A stretch of DNA of 64,000 nt from Dichetophora obliterata. Lineage: Eukaryota; Arthropoda; Insecta; Diptera; Sciomyzidae. Both the position numbers and the translations under genes were made by a program. Below are positions 31,651 to 42,808 of this stretch, piece after piece. The stretch lies in the NCBI GenBank assembly GCA_963920525.1, contig OY986439.1, positions 46,102,982-46,166,981 on the forward strand, given 5' to 3'. Position 1 is the stretch's first letter; every line of letters starts with the position of its first letter. A model generated the notes under the pieces. That model was not told the DNA's origin and searched no databases. It saw only the letters and a list, made by a program, of their open reading frames with translations.

Positions 31651-33709
31651 TGGTCGCTAACACTCGAGGTAGACAAAAAGCTCAAGATTGTTCGTTGTTT
31701 GCCCTTTTATAACCTCGCATGCATGCCACGCCATGCTTCCTCTTCTTAGTGCTCGTGTTGGTTTCTCCGCAAAATCGTCTGTTTGTGCCGTTGGTAGCGG
31801 GTACCGGCTGGCCTTTTCCCAGAGTGTGTGTGTTTGTCCATGAGCACATGAAGAGAAAGAAAATATATGTATGTAACTATTTCAATTCTCCCAGTTGGCA
31901 ATACATTTGAGGCGGGGCCTAGAGAACTACCTGAATAAGGAGATGCTTATTTCATCCTATACTTAACCTGACGATGACCTCGGCCAGGCCGTGGTAACTA
32001 TCCTTACCCGCGGCGCCAAGCGGGTTTGCCTGAATTAACAACTCTGAAGTGTTTTAGTTTATAAATTCATGTTTATTTCAATACTTATGTCTAACTTATC
32101 TTTAAAACCTTAATAATATTCTTTGGATTAAATCCATTTTATCGCATATATCGTGGGTATATTTAATATTTATTCTGATTATTATTACCTCACACTATTC
32201 TATTGTTAAGATTAAAAGTTATTTCATTTCAATATGAAGTCTTATCATAGCTAGCGTATTTGGTATTATTATGAATATGTTATTCATGATATTATCACCT
32301 CCCTGCCTCGACTGAAATTCTAGACGCGCGGCCATCGAGGTCCCTTATGGGTACCCGTCTCGATGTGACGCGGCTGAAATGGACGTTTCAACAGGGCCTT
32401 TGTCCCGCATTTCGTAGGGTATCATGACCCAGTTGTAAACTAAAAAATAGAGAATTCTTAGTAAGGCATGTGGGAATAGAATTTGCAAAAATTGTGTTCC
32501 TTACAACTTACTCAAAAATGAGTATGAATAAGTATACATAGTTTTCAAAGTAGTACTCATATGTGATTGATTCGAAAAAAAGTGAATCACATTTTTGAAT
32601 TATGAGCCACTTACACAAAAATGAGTATGAATGAGTATAAGTAAATTCCAAAGCAGTACTCATATGTGATTTTTTTTAAAAAAAAGTGAATCAAGTAAGT
32701 ACAGAATGAATTAAATATTAAGGGTTGCTACCTAATAATATGTATTTTTAAGAATTTTAAACATCAATTTAATAGTGTTAAGGAGTCGCTGATTTCGAAT
32801 GTAAAGTCAGAATTTTAAAATTCAATATCGTTTATAGGGTTACCACCCTAATTTTTTTATTTTTACGAATTGGGGTCGCTGAATCCGAATACGTTGTCAG
32901 AATTTTAAAATTATGTCATTTTTTATAATAGGGTTGCCACCTCATATGTATTTATAAGAATTTTCACTATCATATAGCAGTGTTGGGGGGTCGCTGAGTT
33001 CGAACCTGAAATCAGAATTTTAAAATTCAATGTGGTAAATAGGGTTGCCACCTTAATTTTTTATTTTTACGAATTCGGTGCTGGCGCGAACAGTAGGTAA
33101 AAATGGGTCACTTAATCCGAATCCGTTGTCAGAATTTAAAAATAACAATAATTCGCAAAAATACAAAAAAATTTAGGTGGCAGCCCCATTAAACATATTG
33201 AATTTTAAAATTTCTGATTTCAGATTCAAAATCAGCGACTCCCTAACACTGTTAAATGGTGATTAGAATTTTTATAAAATACATATTATTAGGTGGCAAC
33301 CGTCTTATAAAAATATTACATTATTTTGAAATTCTGACAACGGATTCGGATTCAGCGACCCATTTTTACCTAGTGTTCGCACCAAATTCGTAAAAATAAA
33401 AAAAATTAAGGTGGCAACCCTATTAATTATTTTTAATTTTAAAATTCTTAAGATTCAAAATCAGCGACCTCCTAGCACTGTTAAATGATGTTTAAAATTT
33501 TTGAAAATACATATTATTAGGTGGCAGCCCTTAATATTTAATTCATTCTATACTTATTTGATTGACTTTTCTTTTAAGCAATCTCACATGATTCACTTTT
33601 TTTCGAATCAATAAAATATAAGTACTTTGGAAACTACTTATACTTATTCATACTTATTTTTTAGTAAGTGGCTCATTGATTCAAAAATATGGTTCGTTGC
33701 AGATCTCTG

Positions 33710-36700
33710 ATGCATACACGAAGTATTCATGATATATGCAAGTAGAAGTATGGACAAGGCATGCCTTAAAAAATCATATATTAATAAAAATCTCCGAAAT
33801 TCTTGTTTTGCCGCTGTTTTATCACATTACGGACTTGCATCCGAGTTCAGACAGCCAGGTGCGTAATGCCACACTTTAGACGGGAAATAGTTCTATATCT
33901 CGGCCTATACAAAATGTGTGTTCTACCTGTTGAACCTGTCGAACTTCGAGAGGCATCGAGTCTCAAGGCCAGAGGATGTTCTAGCGATCTGGCAACCCTG
34001 ACAACAACAAGCAAATAGAAAAAACGAGCGATCGAAGAAAGAAAGTGTGTACAGAAACGGGCGTTTTTTATTATATTATCATTAAGCTTTTTACTTCACA
34101 TATTGACAGATAAAAAAATAAAATTTAATTGAATTTTAACTTTCAAATATTGTGCGAGCTTATTAGCACATACATTTTTAGTAACTGTGCGGGTTGACAG
34201 AACCTACATATGGTCTTGTATGACATCATGTTGCAAAATGGCAATGAGCTTGCATTTACGCTGGCATGCTTACAAAGCATCAAAAGTATGCATACATCCT
34301 CAATGTTGTATGCATGGATTGTACAAACTGGTTAGCAAAAATCAAATAACAATTTGTTCAATTTAACTTTCTTTTATATCTATTGGAATAATTAGCTTTG
34401 TTTTGATCTATATATAGAAATATTTATATTTTCTTAATTTTAGGTTATATTAATAGTTAATTAAATCAATTTACCTTATTATGTATTTATGTAATAGAAG
34501 TACTATATTTTTAATGAATTATAATATGAATAAAAATATATAACCCTTTACACGAGGAAGAATTTGTGTCCGTACCAAACTACTCAGGCACAAAAGTCCA
34601 GAGTAGCGGACTCAATTTCATTTTTCATAGCTACGAGTAGTAATGAAAAACTGCGAAGTTTATGAAAAAAAATTTATCGCACATTAACAAGAATGATAGA
34701 ATACAAAGATTGCGCCGAAGACAAGAAAATGAGTACAACAAAATTGTCGTTCTGCGCATGTACGTCACAATATCAATGCTGTTTTGAAAAGCATTCACTT
34801 TGCATACGATTTCTACACAGAAATGAAAATTGCATACATTTTAGTTTGTATAATTAAAATGAAAGAACTAAGAAGCAATTAATTGGAACGAGAAGAAGGT
34901 AAATTTATTAAGTACTCCTTTGCAAACATAATTTTTCCTATTATTTTATTACAGCCAGTAAGCAGCTTAGCAAAAAAAAAATTTGTCTGAGAAACCAACT
35001 TCAGTGAGCATTATTTTTCGACTTGGATTTTATAAAAATGTTTATTAAGAGTTAAATTGATGTAGTTTAAACATTCCCAGATATTTTATTTCCATTAATT
35101 TACCTGTGAATTGAAAGGACAAATAAATGATAGTTCCAAGTTTTTATATAATGAAACAAATTTTGTTAAGTTAATATATTTTTGTATTTTCGTTTTCGTT
35201 TGTGTGCGTTTTCTACAATTTCTTGGTTTAATTTTTGTATTTATTACAAACATCAGGTTTCTGAAAAATATTTGTTTGCTATTGTTACCACAATTAACAG
35301 CTGCACACTTCATTTTTTAAATTTTAAGTTAAAAACTCGCAAATATACTTCGATATATACACAATTAAATAAAACACGACCGATCGCAGTACATTATTCA
35401 AAGAAATAAAATATTGTGACGTAGTCAACTGAACAGATGCTTGTCAAACTCAATTAGCAGAAGTAACGGACTTGCGCAAAGCGTAATCTCTTATTCTATC
35501 ATTGTTGGCACATTAATATTAAGCCGAATGTAAACGAGCTTCAGCGAACAGGACCCGAGAAAAAATTTATATATTGTGTCAATAAAGTAGCTGATATGTA
35601 TCGAAACTGGCCTGAGTCTTGACTATAATGTACCCGAAACATGCCTAACAAGTACCTTGAAAGGTACCTGAAATAGTAGTTAGTCTGTATTATGTCAGTA
35701 AAGTGTTCAAAAACGAACGACTATATTCGGACACAATAAACTGACAAGTGCCCGAATCGGTCTTCGTTCGTACATTGTGCCTGCGCATGGTGTTCCAGAA
35801 CTAGCACTTCTTTCGGTGCAGAGGTCGGACATTTACCGACATGGGCACCGGACATATACTAGGTACTTTATTAACACAAAATATGAAATTGTTTCCCCGG
35901 GTTAGTTACATAAGATATGGATTCATTCATCACCATTGCCAAATTTATATTTTTCAAATTCCAAGGTAATCGATCTTAAGGAGTAAACTCCAGTCGCGCA
36001 TCGGAGCTGACACGCATACTTTTTTAACCAGCTATAAACATATCTCTAAAAAAATGTTCGCAGCAATAAGGAAAAAGTTGTTCTTAAAAAATTATCATTC
36101 ACTGTCTGTCAAAACTGCAAAGTTTTAAGCCTTACAAAATTTTAAATAATGCTTATTTAGTTTCAATTGCGATTCATATTAAATGCTTTTTTGCTCATAT
36201 AAAAAATCAGAGCATTCATATATATTCATAAATATAATTTCTGTTAAAATCTTTGAAAAATATATTCTAAAGAGTCTTTAATTTGTTATTCAGTCTTTTC
36301 AAGCAGCCTGAAGAAAATATTAAGTAATATAAAGATTTCACAAAGAAAAAACTCAAATATGGCAGTTGGTTGTAATCGTTATAATTAGTTGGTTGTAAAT
36401 TAATTTTAATAAAACTGCGATGATATTTAAACTGCTTTGCTTAATGAACTTCCGCCGCTACTCACAATAATTTTTTTTGTGAACTAAAACAACAAGTAAA
36501 ACCCAATTTTTTTTTAACAAAAGCAACTTCAAATTTTAATATTAAGATCAAAGATTTTGCCTTGAAAGAAAATAGCAGTCTTTAAGACGAAAAGGTCATG
36601 CGATGTGAACGTTTGGCCTCTTTATTTGATGAAAATTTTTTCTATATTTCTTTGTTCCCTCAAACCAAAAAAAAAAAAAAGCAATGCAAAAAACGAACCC

Positions 36701-37970
36701 GCAACCGAATGGCAAATTAGCAAAATTCTATTGCTTCATTTTGTGCTTGGATTCAGCTATGATTTCAGCAATTTTTCCTGACATTTAAGAAGAACGTGTT
36801 ATTTCCAACTGATTTCGTTCCACACTCCGTTTAACATTTGAGCACTGAGTACAGGTTCCCGTTTGGGTGCTGTTCGTATGGTGAACTTTAATGGTGGTGC
36901 AGCATTTGAATTTTTTCGAGACATCGCGCCCTTTCACGTTATTTTTTCTAGCACCAATGAGTGGAGTGAGTCAAATAGCAACAAAGGCGATAGATATATA
37001 GCAGATGAAGAAGCATTTATTATTCACATCAAAAATGGTGACAAGATCATCAAATTTGCATTAACAAATAGTTGTATTACTTTAATAATATCACGATTTT
37101 TACCATTCAGAATTTCTTCCCTTTTGTATTTTAAATCATTACGTTTCACGATACTGAAGTAAAGATGTAAAAATAAAACTTTTATGTACACAAACATTAT
37201 TTTCTATTGTATAATTGACTTCACTTTAAAGTAACAAAAATGTTTGCTTCTCTTTCTTAGCCTTGTTTTAATTTTTCAATCAATGCGGTTTTCTGCAAGC
37301 AGTAATATAAGTTGCATCAATATCTGCAAAGTTAAAGCAACAACGTTTTGCTAATTTAATATTGCTACATTTTAAAAAATTTAACAAAAAACCATGATAC
37401 TAACATTGGCAGCCACAAAGCGATTGTTGTAACAACTTAGTTGATTTTGATTACAAGCTATCAAGTTGACGCCCACGCAGACAAACCACAAAAGATATTG
37501 CTTTTACAAAATTTTGTGGTTTCTATTTTAATGGAATAAGCGAGAATTTCACAACCTTCTATAAAAAAAAAATGCCAAGTGATAATAAAATTGTTATTGA
37601 TCGAAAGATCAGCATTTATAATAATTAAAATAAGTTTTTGAGATTATGCTAGTAAAAGTTTTTTACATACAGTACAAAAAATCGAAAAGTAAGCATTTTT
37701 CAAAGAGATGTGATTTATGTATTGAAAAAAAATATCTAAAAATGATATAGGAAAGAGCAAAGCAATTATTTTTTAGGGGCCCCCAAAAAATGTTTCATGC
37801 AGCGCCTGAAATAAAGTGTGGTTTTTTTACGCGTTCTTAAGTTTTGCCTCTCTAAAAAATGTTATGGAAAAATATTTTGTTATGCTATGTTCAATAAAGA
37901 TATATTAACATAATTTTAATTATGAGCTATTAAAAACAAGTTAGTTTTGAAAAAGGCAACAACAACAACT
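33710..37970. other. Long spacer without recognised genes
   Basis: GCATGC-type words occur at 33715-33770 and 34220-34320. Positions 35400-35860 are less AT-rich but show no protein signature. The open frames at 33803, 35095, 35111 and 36863 lack domains and splice context. Confidence 0.35.
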
Positions 37971-37985
37971 CTACTAAGAGTCAAT

Positions 37986-38680
37986 TAGGGCATCCAATTT
38001 CGGGACGGTTCGACAATCCTGGCATCCCGGGATTGACAAACCTTAGAAAATTAATTTTTTTGACTTCATATTAGTTCCAATTAGTTTGGATAGTATTTAT
38101 TGTTTATTTCTGAAAAACAAAGATGAATTCTTAAACAAAAAATAATTAAATGAGATCATTCGGAAGGCTCATAAAATTATTTCAAAAACAATAAAATAGT
38201 ATAATAATTTTAGTAATTCTAAGTACGAATTTTGTGATATTTTGTATAGCTTATTTAAGGAAGTTTAATTTTTTAAGGTCACATTTAAGTTTTTTTAAGT
38301 TAGTATTTTGCAATATTTTGTAAGTTTAGTTCAAGAAAGGTTTATATTTTTCACGTCCTTATTTGGACAGATAGCTACAAAATATTTTTATTTTTGTATT
38401 TTTAAAATCACATTTTAGAATTTCTAAGGTAGTATCATGTGTTTCTCACATTGTGTTATTTTGTACAGATATTTTGAGAAAAGTTTTATTTAAAAATTTT
38501 TTGAATCACATTCAGGCTTTTCTTAGGTAGATCTTTGAACTTTTTGGTGGAATTTTTTTGAAAAGTTTTTTTTAATGAAGGTGATCCCGGGATCCCAAAA
38601 ATGCTTAAAATCCCGGGACTATCGGGACTAAAAAATGATCGGGTCCCTGGGATCCCGGAATCCCGAGATTGGATGCCCTA
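37986..38680. mobile_element. 695-bp non-autonomous hAT transposon
   Basis: Inverted ends TAGGGCATCCAATTTCGGGA and TAGGGCATCCAATCTCGGGA (one mismatch in 20) are flanked by a perfect 8-bp duplication GAGTCAAT (37978-37985 and 38681-38688). CCCGGGAT-type words repeat inside both ends. No ORF. Confidence 0.92.
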
Positions 38681-38688
38681 GAGTCAAT

Positions 38689-39299
38689 AACACAGCAGAC
38701 TAGACAGACTGCTGTCAAGACTACTGAAAAGAGGAACATGGGAAGCGCCTTCCGAAGCAGCCTTTTGAGCGTCTGCTATTAAATAACAAAAAATACAAAG
38801 TTTCAATTGTATCGTAAGTGTAGTCATATTTTTCTTTTTTATACAGTAACAGAGAAAAATTTTGTTTTTTTTTTCTTAAGTTTATTAGATAAGTTTTTAT
38901 TATTATGTCAAAAATAAATTAATTGCTATCTATAACATTAATTAAAAAGTATTATTTAAAAACAATATTATTTTGTACCAAAATTTTTTTTTTTACATTT
39001 TTGGTGATGAATTTGTTGTTATTATTTATTTTTATGTTGGTTCAAATTCAATGCAATTCAATGTTACGTTTAATATATAGAAATAAATATATCTGAAAAA
39101 ATGAATTTGTTATTTTCCCTGCAGTAAGAAACTAACTTAACCTATTGAACTATGCTTGTTTTCTGATACAACAATCTGAGGTTTTTTTTCATAGATTTTA
39201 CTATTTTGTGACTTTATTAAAGAAGTGACAAAATCTAAAATAAGGTATTTGTTTCTTTGTACGAAGAAAATTAAAAACTTTAGGTGTACTTCAGTTGTG
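38689..39299. other. AT-rich spacer
   Basis: No gene or element recognised. Confidence 0.35.
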
Positions 39300-39510
39300 G
39301 TGGCCACAGCCTACTGGCAGAGTGCATGGCCCGTAAGCTAAAGAACCACGGTTAATACCCCAGCTCAGATAGAATGTTTTTCAATTGAATTTATATTTCT
39401 GTTCGGCCACCACCTTTCTGGGGGTAATGCCAAACCTCTGAGAGTAGAAATTGACAAGTTTCTTGAGAACATATGCCGTTCAGAGTCGACATTAAACTCG
39501 CATATACAGC
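39300..39510 (+). repeat. tRNA-derived SINE, family 1, full-length copy
   Basis: Head 39300-39376 with A box AGCCTACTGGCAGAGTGC and a B-box-like GGTTAATACCC. The body has GGGGGTAATGCCAAACCTC, TGAGAGTAGAAATTG and ATGCCGTTCAGAGTCGACAT. The head matches the minus-strand copies at 1684 and 1812, which lack this body. The body resembles a repeat I associate with tephritid genomes (from memory). Confidence 0.65.
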
Positions 39511-39657
39511 TCTCGATAATTTGTGTTCAAACATTTATTAACACGCACAACACAATTGACCAAAGTTGGCCGAAGCTCGGTTCCTTCCAAGGGCTCAAAC
39601 AACCCTATTTTTTATTTACTATTTAGGTGTACCTCAAATTGTGTTTAAAAACACTAT

Positions 39658-40101
39658 AGGGCTATTCCCAGTTACGGGCAAATAGCTTTGCAAATGTATG
39701 CCCTACCAAATATTTGCCATCAACTGTGAGCACACTTTTTAGAACACTGTTGCAAACAAAACTCACAGCTGTTTTGGAGGAAAAAAAAAACAACACGAAC
39801 AGTATTTGTGGTGTTTTTTATTATTATTTATCAAAGTGTATTATTTATCAAAGTGAGTTCCATATCAGAGTCAGTTAATTTAGTTTTATTAGCGGCGTTT
39901 GGTTAAAATGTGACAGCTGGTTGATTGGCAAATAAGTTTTGCCCATGCTCGACTGTATGCAATGCGATTTTAGTGTTGCAAATTTGACACAGTCGGGCAA
40001 ATGCAAATCTGTACATTTTGTTGTTGTGTTGAAAATATTTTCCATCATATTTTGCAAATGCCACGATGCCACGCTATTTGCCCGTAATCGGGAATAGCCC
40101 T
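39658..40101. mobile_element. 444-bp MITE, AGGGCTATTCCC ends, TAT duplication
   Basis: Inverted ends AGGGCTATTCCC(A/G)(G/A)TTACGGGCAAATAG, with TAT on both sides (39655-39657 and 40102-40104). The open frame 39875-40186 overlaps its right end by chance. The ends recall those at 47325-48945. Confidence 0.82.
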
Positions 40102-40669
40102 TATATGTATTTGGGCAAAAATTGGTTTTTTTGTGTATCCATTTAAGTTTGCTCCGAAACAACGATAATATTAAAAACTTTGTCATAACACTTTGAAATT
40201 TTCAATATTTGATAACCATATTAAAAGATCCGTTAAAGTGTGTTCGAAAAATATTTTAAAAAACTACTTTTTTAAAACAAAAAATTTAAAAAAATCTTAT
40301 CAATAATATTTAAAAATTATGTAGCGATCAACGAAACAGTCTTTCTCTGCTTGGTGGCTTGTTCCGTAAAGATCTTGTTGTTGTTGCAACATGTTGCTTC
40401 ACGAACTTATTTGGCATAATATAATTCTACTACGTCAACTACGAGTATTTTTGTTTTTATAATTCTAAAAAACTTTATAATTTTTTTTGCTATCGTTAAT
40501 CATACCGTAAAAGAGTGCTGAGTACCGAATTATAATACTCAATTTAGGAAAATATTGGTTTTTTCTAAAAACGAAAAGAAGAATTGAATATGAATAGTTT
40601 CCTTGCTGCATTGTTGCAGAAAAAATGACCTTTTTGCCAGCACCAATCAACGCGCCATACATTTTTACG
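40102..40669. other. Spacer and left flank of a target repeat
   Basis: The last 40 bp (CACCAATCAACGCGCCATAC) recur inverted at 51480-51515, marking a dispersed repeat into which the foldback element inserted. Confidence 0.5.
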
Positions 40670-40681
40670 AAACACAAAATT

Positions 40682-42319
40682 AAAGTTTTTTTCCTAAATG
40701 ACCTCTATATTTATTATGTTGACTTTATATGATTTAAATACAAATTCTAAATGTTTGATAGTTTAAATCATACTTGATTTTAAATACAAATTCTAGTTGT
40801 TTGACAGTTTAAAATCGTTTATCGAGCTTAAGGTCAAAGTTAGAACAATTAATTGTTCTAACGAATTTTTCTAAAGAAACAACAACAACAACAAAGTTTT
40901 TTTCAATATGAAAGGAAAAAAAAAAAAACCACTAGCAATTGATTTTATTGTACAATTTCTGCTCTGCTAAAAGCGTCATCAGAAATCTTTGTGATTGCCC
41001 GTGCAAGCGCGTTGACGCACTGCACCATCGGGGCGATGAGATTTTGAAGCTTCAATTTCTCATTTTTTCTCCTTAATTTCATAATGCCACCTTCGCTGTT
41101 GTATTTCTGTTTTACTTTAGTTTCTATGCTTATGTATATATGTAGTCCAACAGCCTGCTGGAATTCTGCACTAACAAAGCATGTTTACTGAAGTTGTTTT
41201 TAGAATTTTTGCTGATTTTGTTTTTCAGCTGTTTCCGTTTGGTCGAGCTCTACCATTTGATTAAAGTTTTTTTCCAAATGACCTCTATATTTATTATGTT
41301 GACTTTATATGATTTAAATACAAATTCTAAATGTTTGATAGTTTAAATCATACTTGATTTTAAATACAAATTCTAGTTGTTTGACAGTTTAAAATCGTTT
41401 ATCGAGCTTAAGGTCAAAGTTAGAACAATTAATTGTATTACGAATTTTTCTAAAGAAACAACAACAACAACAAAGTTCTGATGACGCTTTTAGCAGAGCA
41501 GAAATTGTACAATAAAATCAATTGCTAGTGGTTTTTTTTTTTTTTCCTTTCATATGGAAAAAAACTTTGTTGTTGTTGTTGTTTCTTTAGAAAAATTCGT
41601 TAGAACAATTAATTGTTCTAACTTTGACCTTAAGCTCGATAAACGATTTTAAACTGTCAAACAACTAGAATTTGTATTTAAAATCAAGTATGATTTAAAC
41701 TATCAAACATTTAGAATTTGTATTTAAATCATATAAAGTCAACATAATAAATATAGAGGTCATTTAGAAAAAAACTTTAATCAAATGGTAGAGCTCGACC
41801 AAACGGAAACAGCTGAAAAACAAAATCAGCAAAAATTCTAAAAACAACTTCAGTAAACATGCTTTGTTAGTGCAGAATTCCAGCAGGCTGTTGGACTACA
41901 TATATACATAAGCATAGAAACTAAAGTAAAACAGAAATACAACAGCGAAGGTGGCATTATGAAATTAAGGAGAAAAAATGAGAAATTGAAGCTTCAAAAT
42001 CTCATCGCCCCGATGGTGCAGTGCGTCAACGCGCTTGCACGGGCAATCACAAAGATTTCTGATGACGCTTTTAGCAGAGCAGAAATTGTACAATAAAATC
42101 AATTGCTAGTGGTTTTTTTTTCCTTTCATATTGAAAAAAACTTTGTTGTTGTTGTTGTTTCTTTAGAAAAATTCGTTAGAACAATTAATTGTTCTAACTT
42201 TGACCTTAAGCTCGATAAACGATTTTAAACTGTCAAACAACTAGAATTTGTATTTAAAATCAAGTATGATTTAAACTATCAAACATTTAGAATTTGTATT
42301 TAAATCATATAAAGTCAAC
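40682..42319. mobile_element. 1.6-kb foldback (palindromic) element
   Basis: A unit beginning AAAGTTTTTTTCC, with ATTATGTTGACTTTATATG, AATTAATTGTTCTAAC and (CAA)n, runs forward at 40682-41268. Its first 210 bp repeat forward at 41269-41478, then inverted copies fill 41479-41780 and 41781-42319, so most of the element folds on itself. The unit contains a SINE-like segment (GATGGTGCAGTGCGTCAACG; TTCTGATGACGCTTTTAGC). A 12-bp direct repeat AAACACAAAATT flanks it (40670-40681 and 42320-42331). The right arm lacks the outermost ~37 bp present on the left. No protein is encoded. Confidence 0.75.
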
Positions 42320-42331
42320 AAACACAAAATT

Positions 42332-42561
42332 CTCAAAAGAATGGAGCCATTTTTTATAGATTTTATATAAATTTTTGTTCACCTCGCGCTTTATGTGTAT
42401 ATAGCCAAATCAACGGGCTAGCAGAAGAAGCTAGCTAGATGAAGAAAGATCAAAGAGAGCAGGTCATTTTCATGAAGAGCTAAGCAGATTTTTTTTTTCA
42501 TGAACTGAACCAGTTGGTGAACAAGAATATGTTTTACTCTTGCAAAGAAACTGTTGCTATT
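42332..42561. other. Flank between foldback and copia elements
   Basis: The first part (CTCAAAAGAATGGAG, TTTTATAGATTTTATA) continues the target repeat also seen inverted at 51421-51460. No gene. Confidence 0.5.
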
Positions 42562-42566
42562 CATCT

Positions 42567-42787
42567 TGTTAACTTATCTAGCGGTGAAATAAAAGCGACG
42601 TCTAACTGCTTCAAGATGTATAACATGAGTGATTTATTAAAAGAATGTATAGCTCAAAAACAAAAGAGCATGAACAAATGTATGTATGTAACAAATGTAA
42701 TATGTATATATCAAAGGAATGCATTTGTATGCATGAGTAACTAAATAAACTGAGCAATAAACTATGTAAAGCGTATATACGCTAACA
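42567..42787 (-). repeat. Copia 3' LTR
   Basis: 221 bp, TGTTAGC...GTTAACA on the coding strand, matching the other LTR at every base I compared. Confidence 0.93.
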
Positions 42788-42800
42788 CTTCCACTTTTAT
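42788..42800 (-). promoter_or_regulatory. Polypurine tract of copia element
   Basis: AAAAGTGGAAGTG on the minus strand directly before the 3' LTR, the expected plus-strand DNA primer site. Confidence 0.65.
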
Positions 42801-42808
42801 TGATCCGT

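Larger units (their letters stand above)
29986..32505. mobile_element. GC-rich 2.5-kb insertion, TGTAAGGA...TCCTTACA, ACTT duplication
   Basis: It starts TGTAAGGACC and ends GGTTCCTTACA-like (TTCCTTACA), and ACTT flanks both sides (29982-29985 and 32506-32509). Removing it restores the GAGCCACTTACTCAAAAATG sequence found nearby at 32605 without the insertion. TG...CA ends and a 4-bp duplication suggest an LTR-type integrase product, but no internal LTR boundary, primer site or pol frame is visible. It may be an unusually long solo LTR or a non-coding derivative. It contains five copies of GGCTGGCC(A/T)(C/T)CCCTGGCC and a CpG-rich GTTGCTG/CCGTCGC array, unlike its AT-rich surroundings. Confidence 0.6.
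29943..33709. mobile_element. Palindromic hAT-like element, interrupted by a 2.5-kb insertion
   Basis: The left end CAGAGATTTGCAATGAA and the right end (inverted) CAGAGATCTGCAACGAA match, and the arms continue through TTTTTGAATCA and GAGCCACTTAC. The interior (about 32720-33530) is an array of about eight 105-bp modules in opposing orientation, each with GTCGCTGA, CAGAATTTTAAAATT and AGGGTTGCCACC words. The CAGAGATNTGCAA end fits hAT. The flanking octamers ATTCAAAT and ATGCATAC agree at only five of eight positions. Non-coding. Confidence 0.65.

Noticed and set aside
30630..31749. Several long overlapping open frames in three forward frames and on the reverse strand
   Set aside because: The DNA is GC- and CpG-rich with short repeats, so stop codons are rare in every frame. 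The translations are low complexity with no domain.
36863..37162. 99-codon open frame
   Set aside because: No recognisable motif, no splice or promoter context, and composition like the surrounding AT-rich DNA.
42514..42744. 76-codon open frame on the plus strand
   Set aside because: It lies almost wholly in the copia 3' LTR and its target flank; it has no domain and is antisense to the element.
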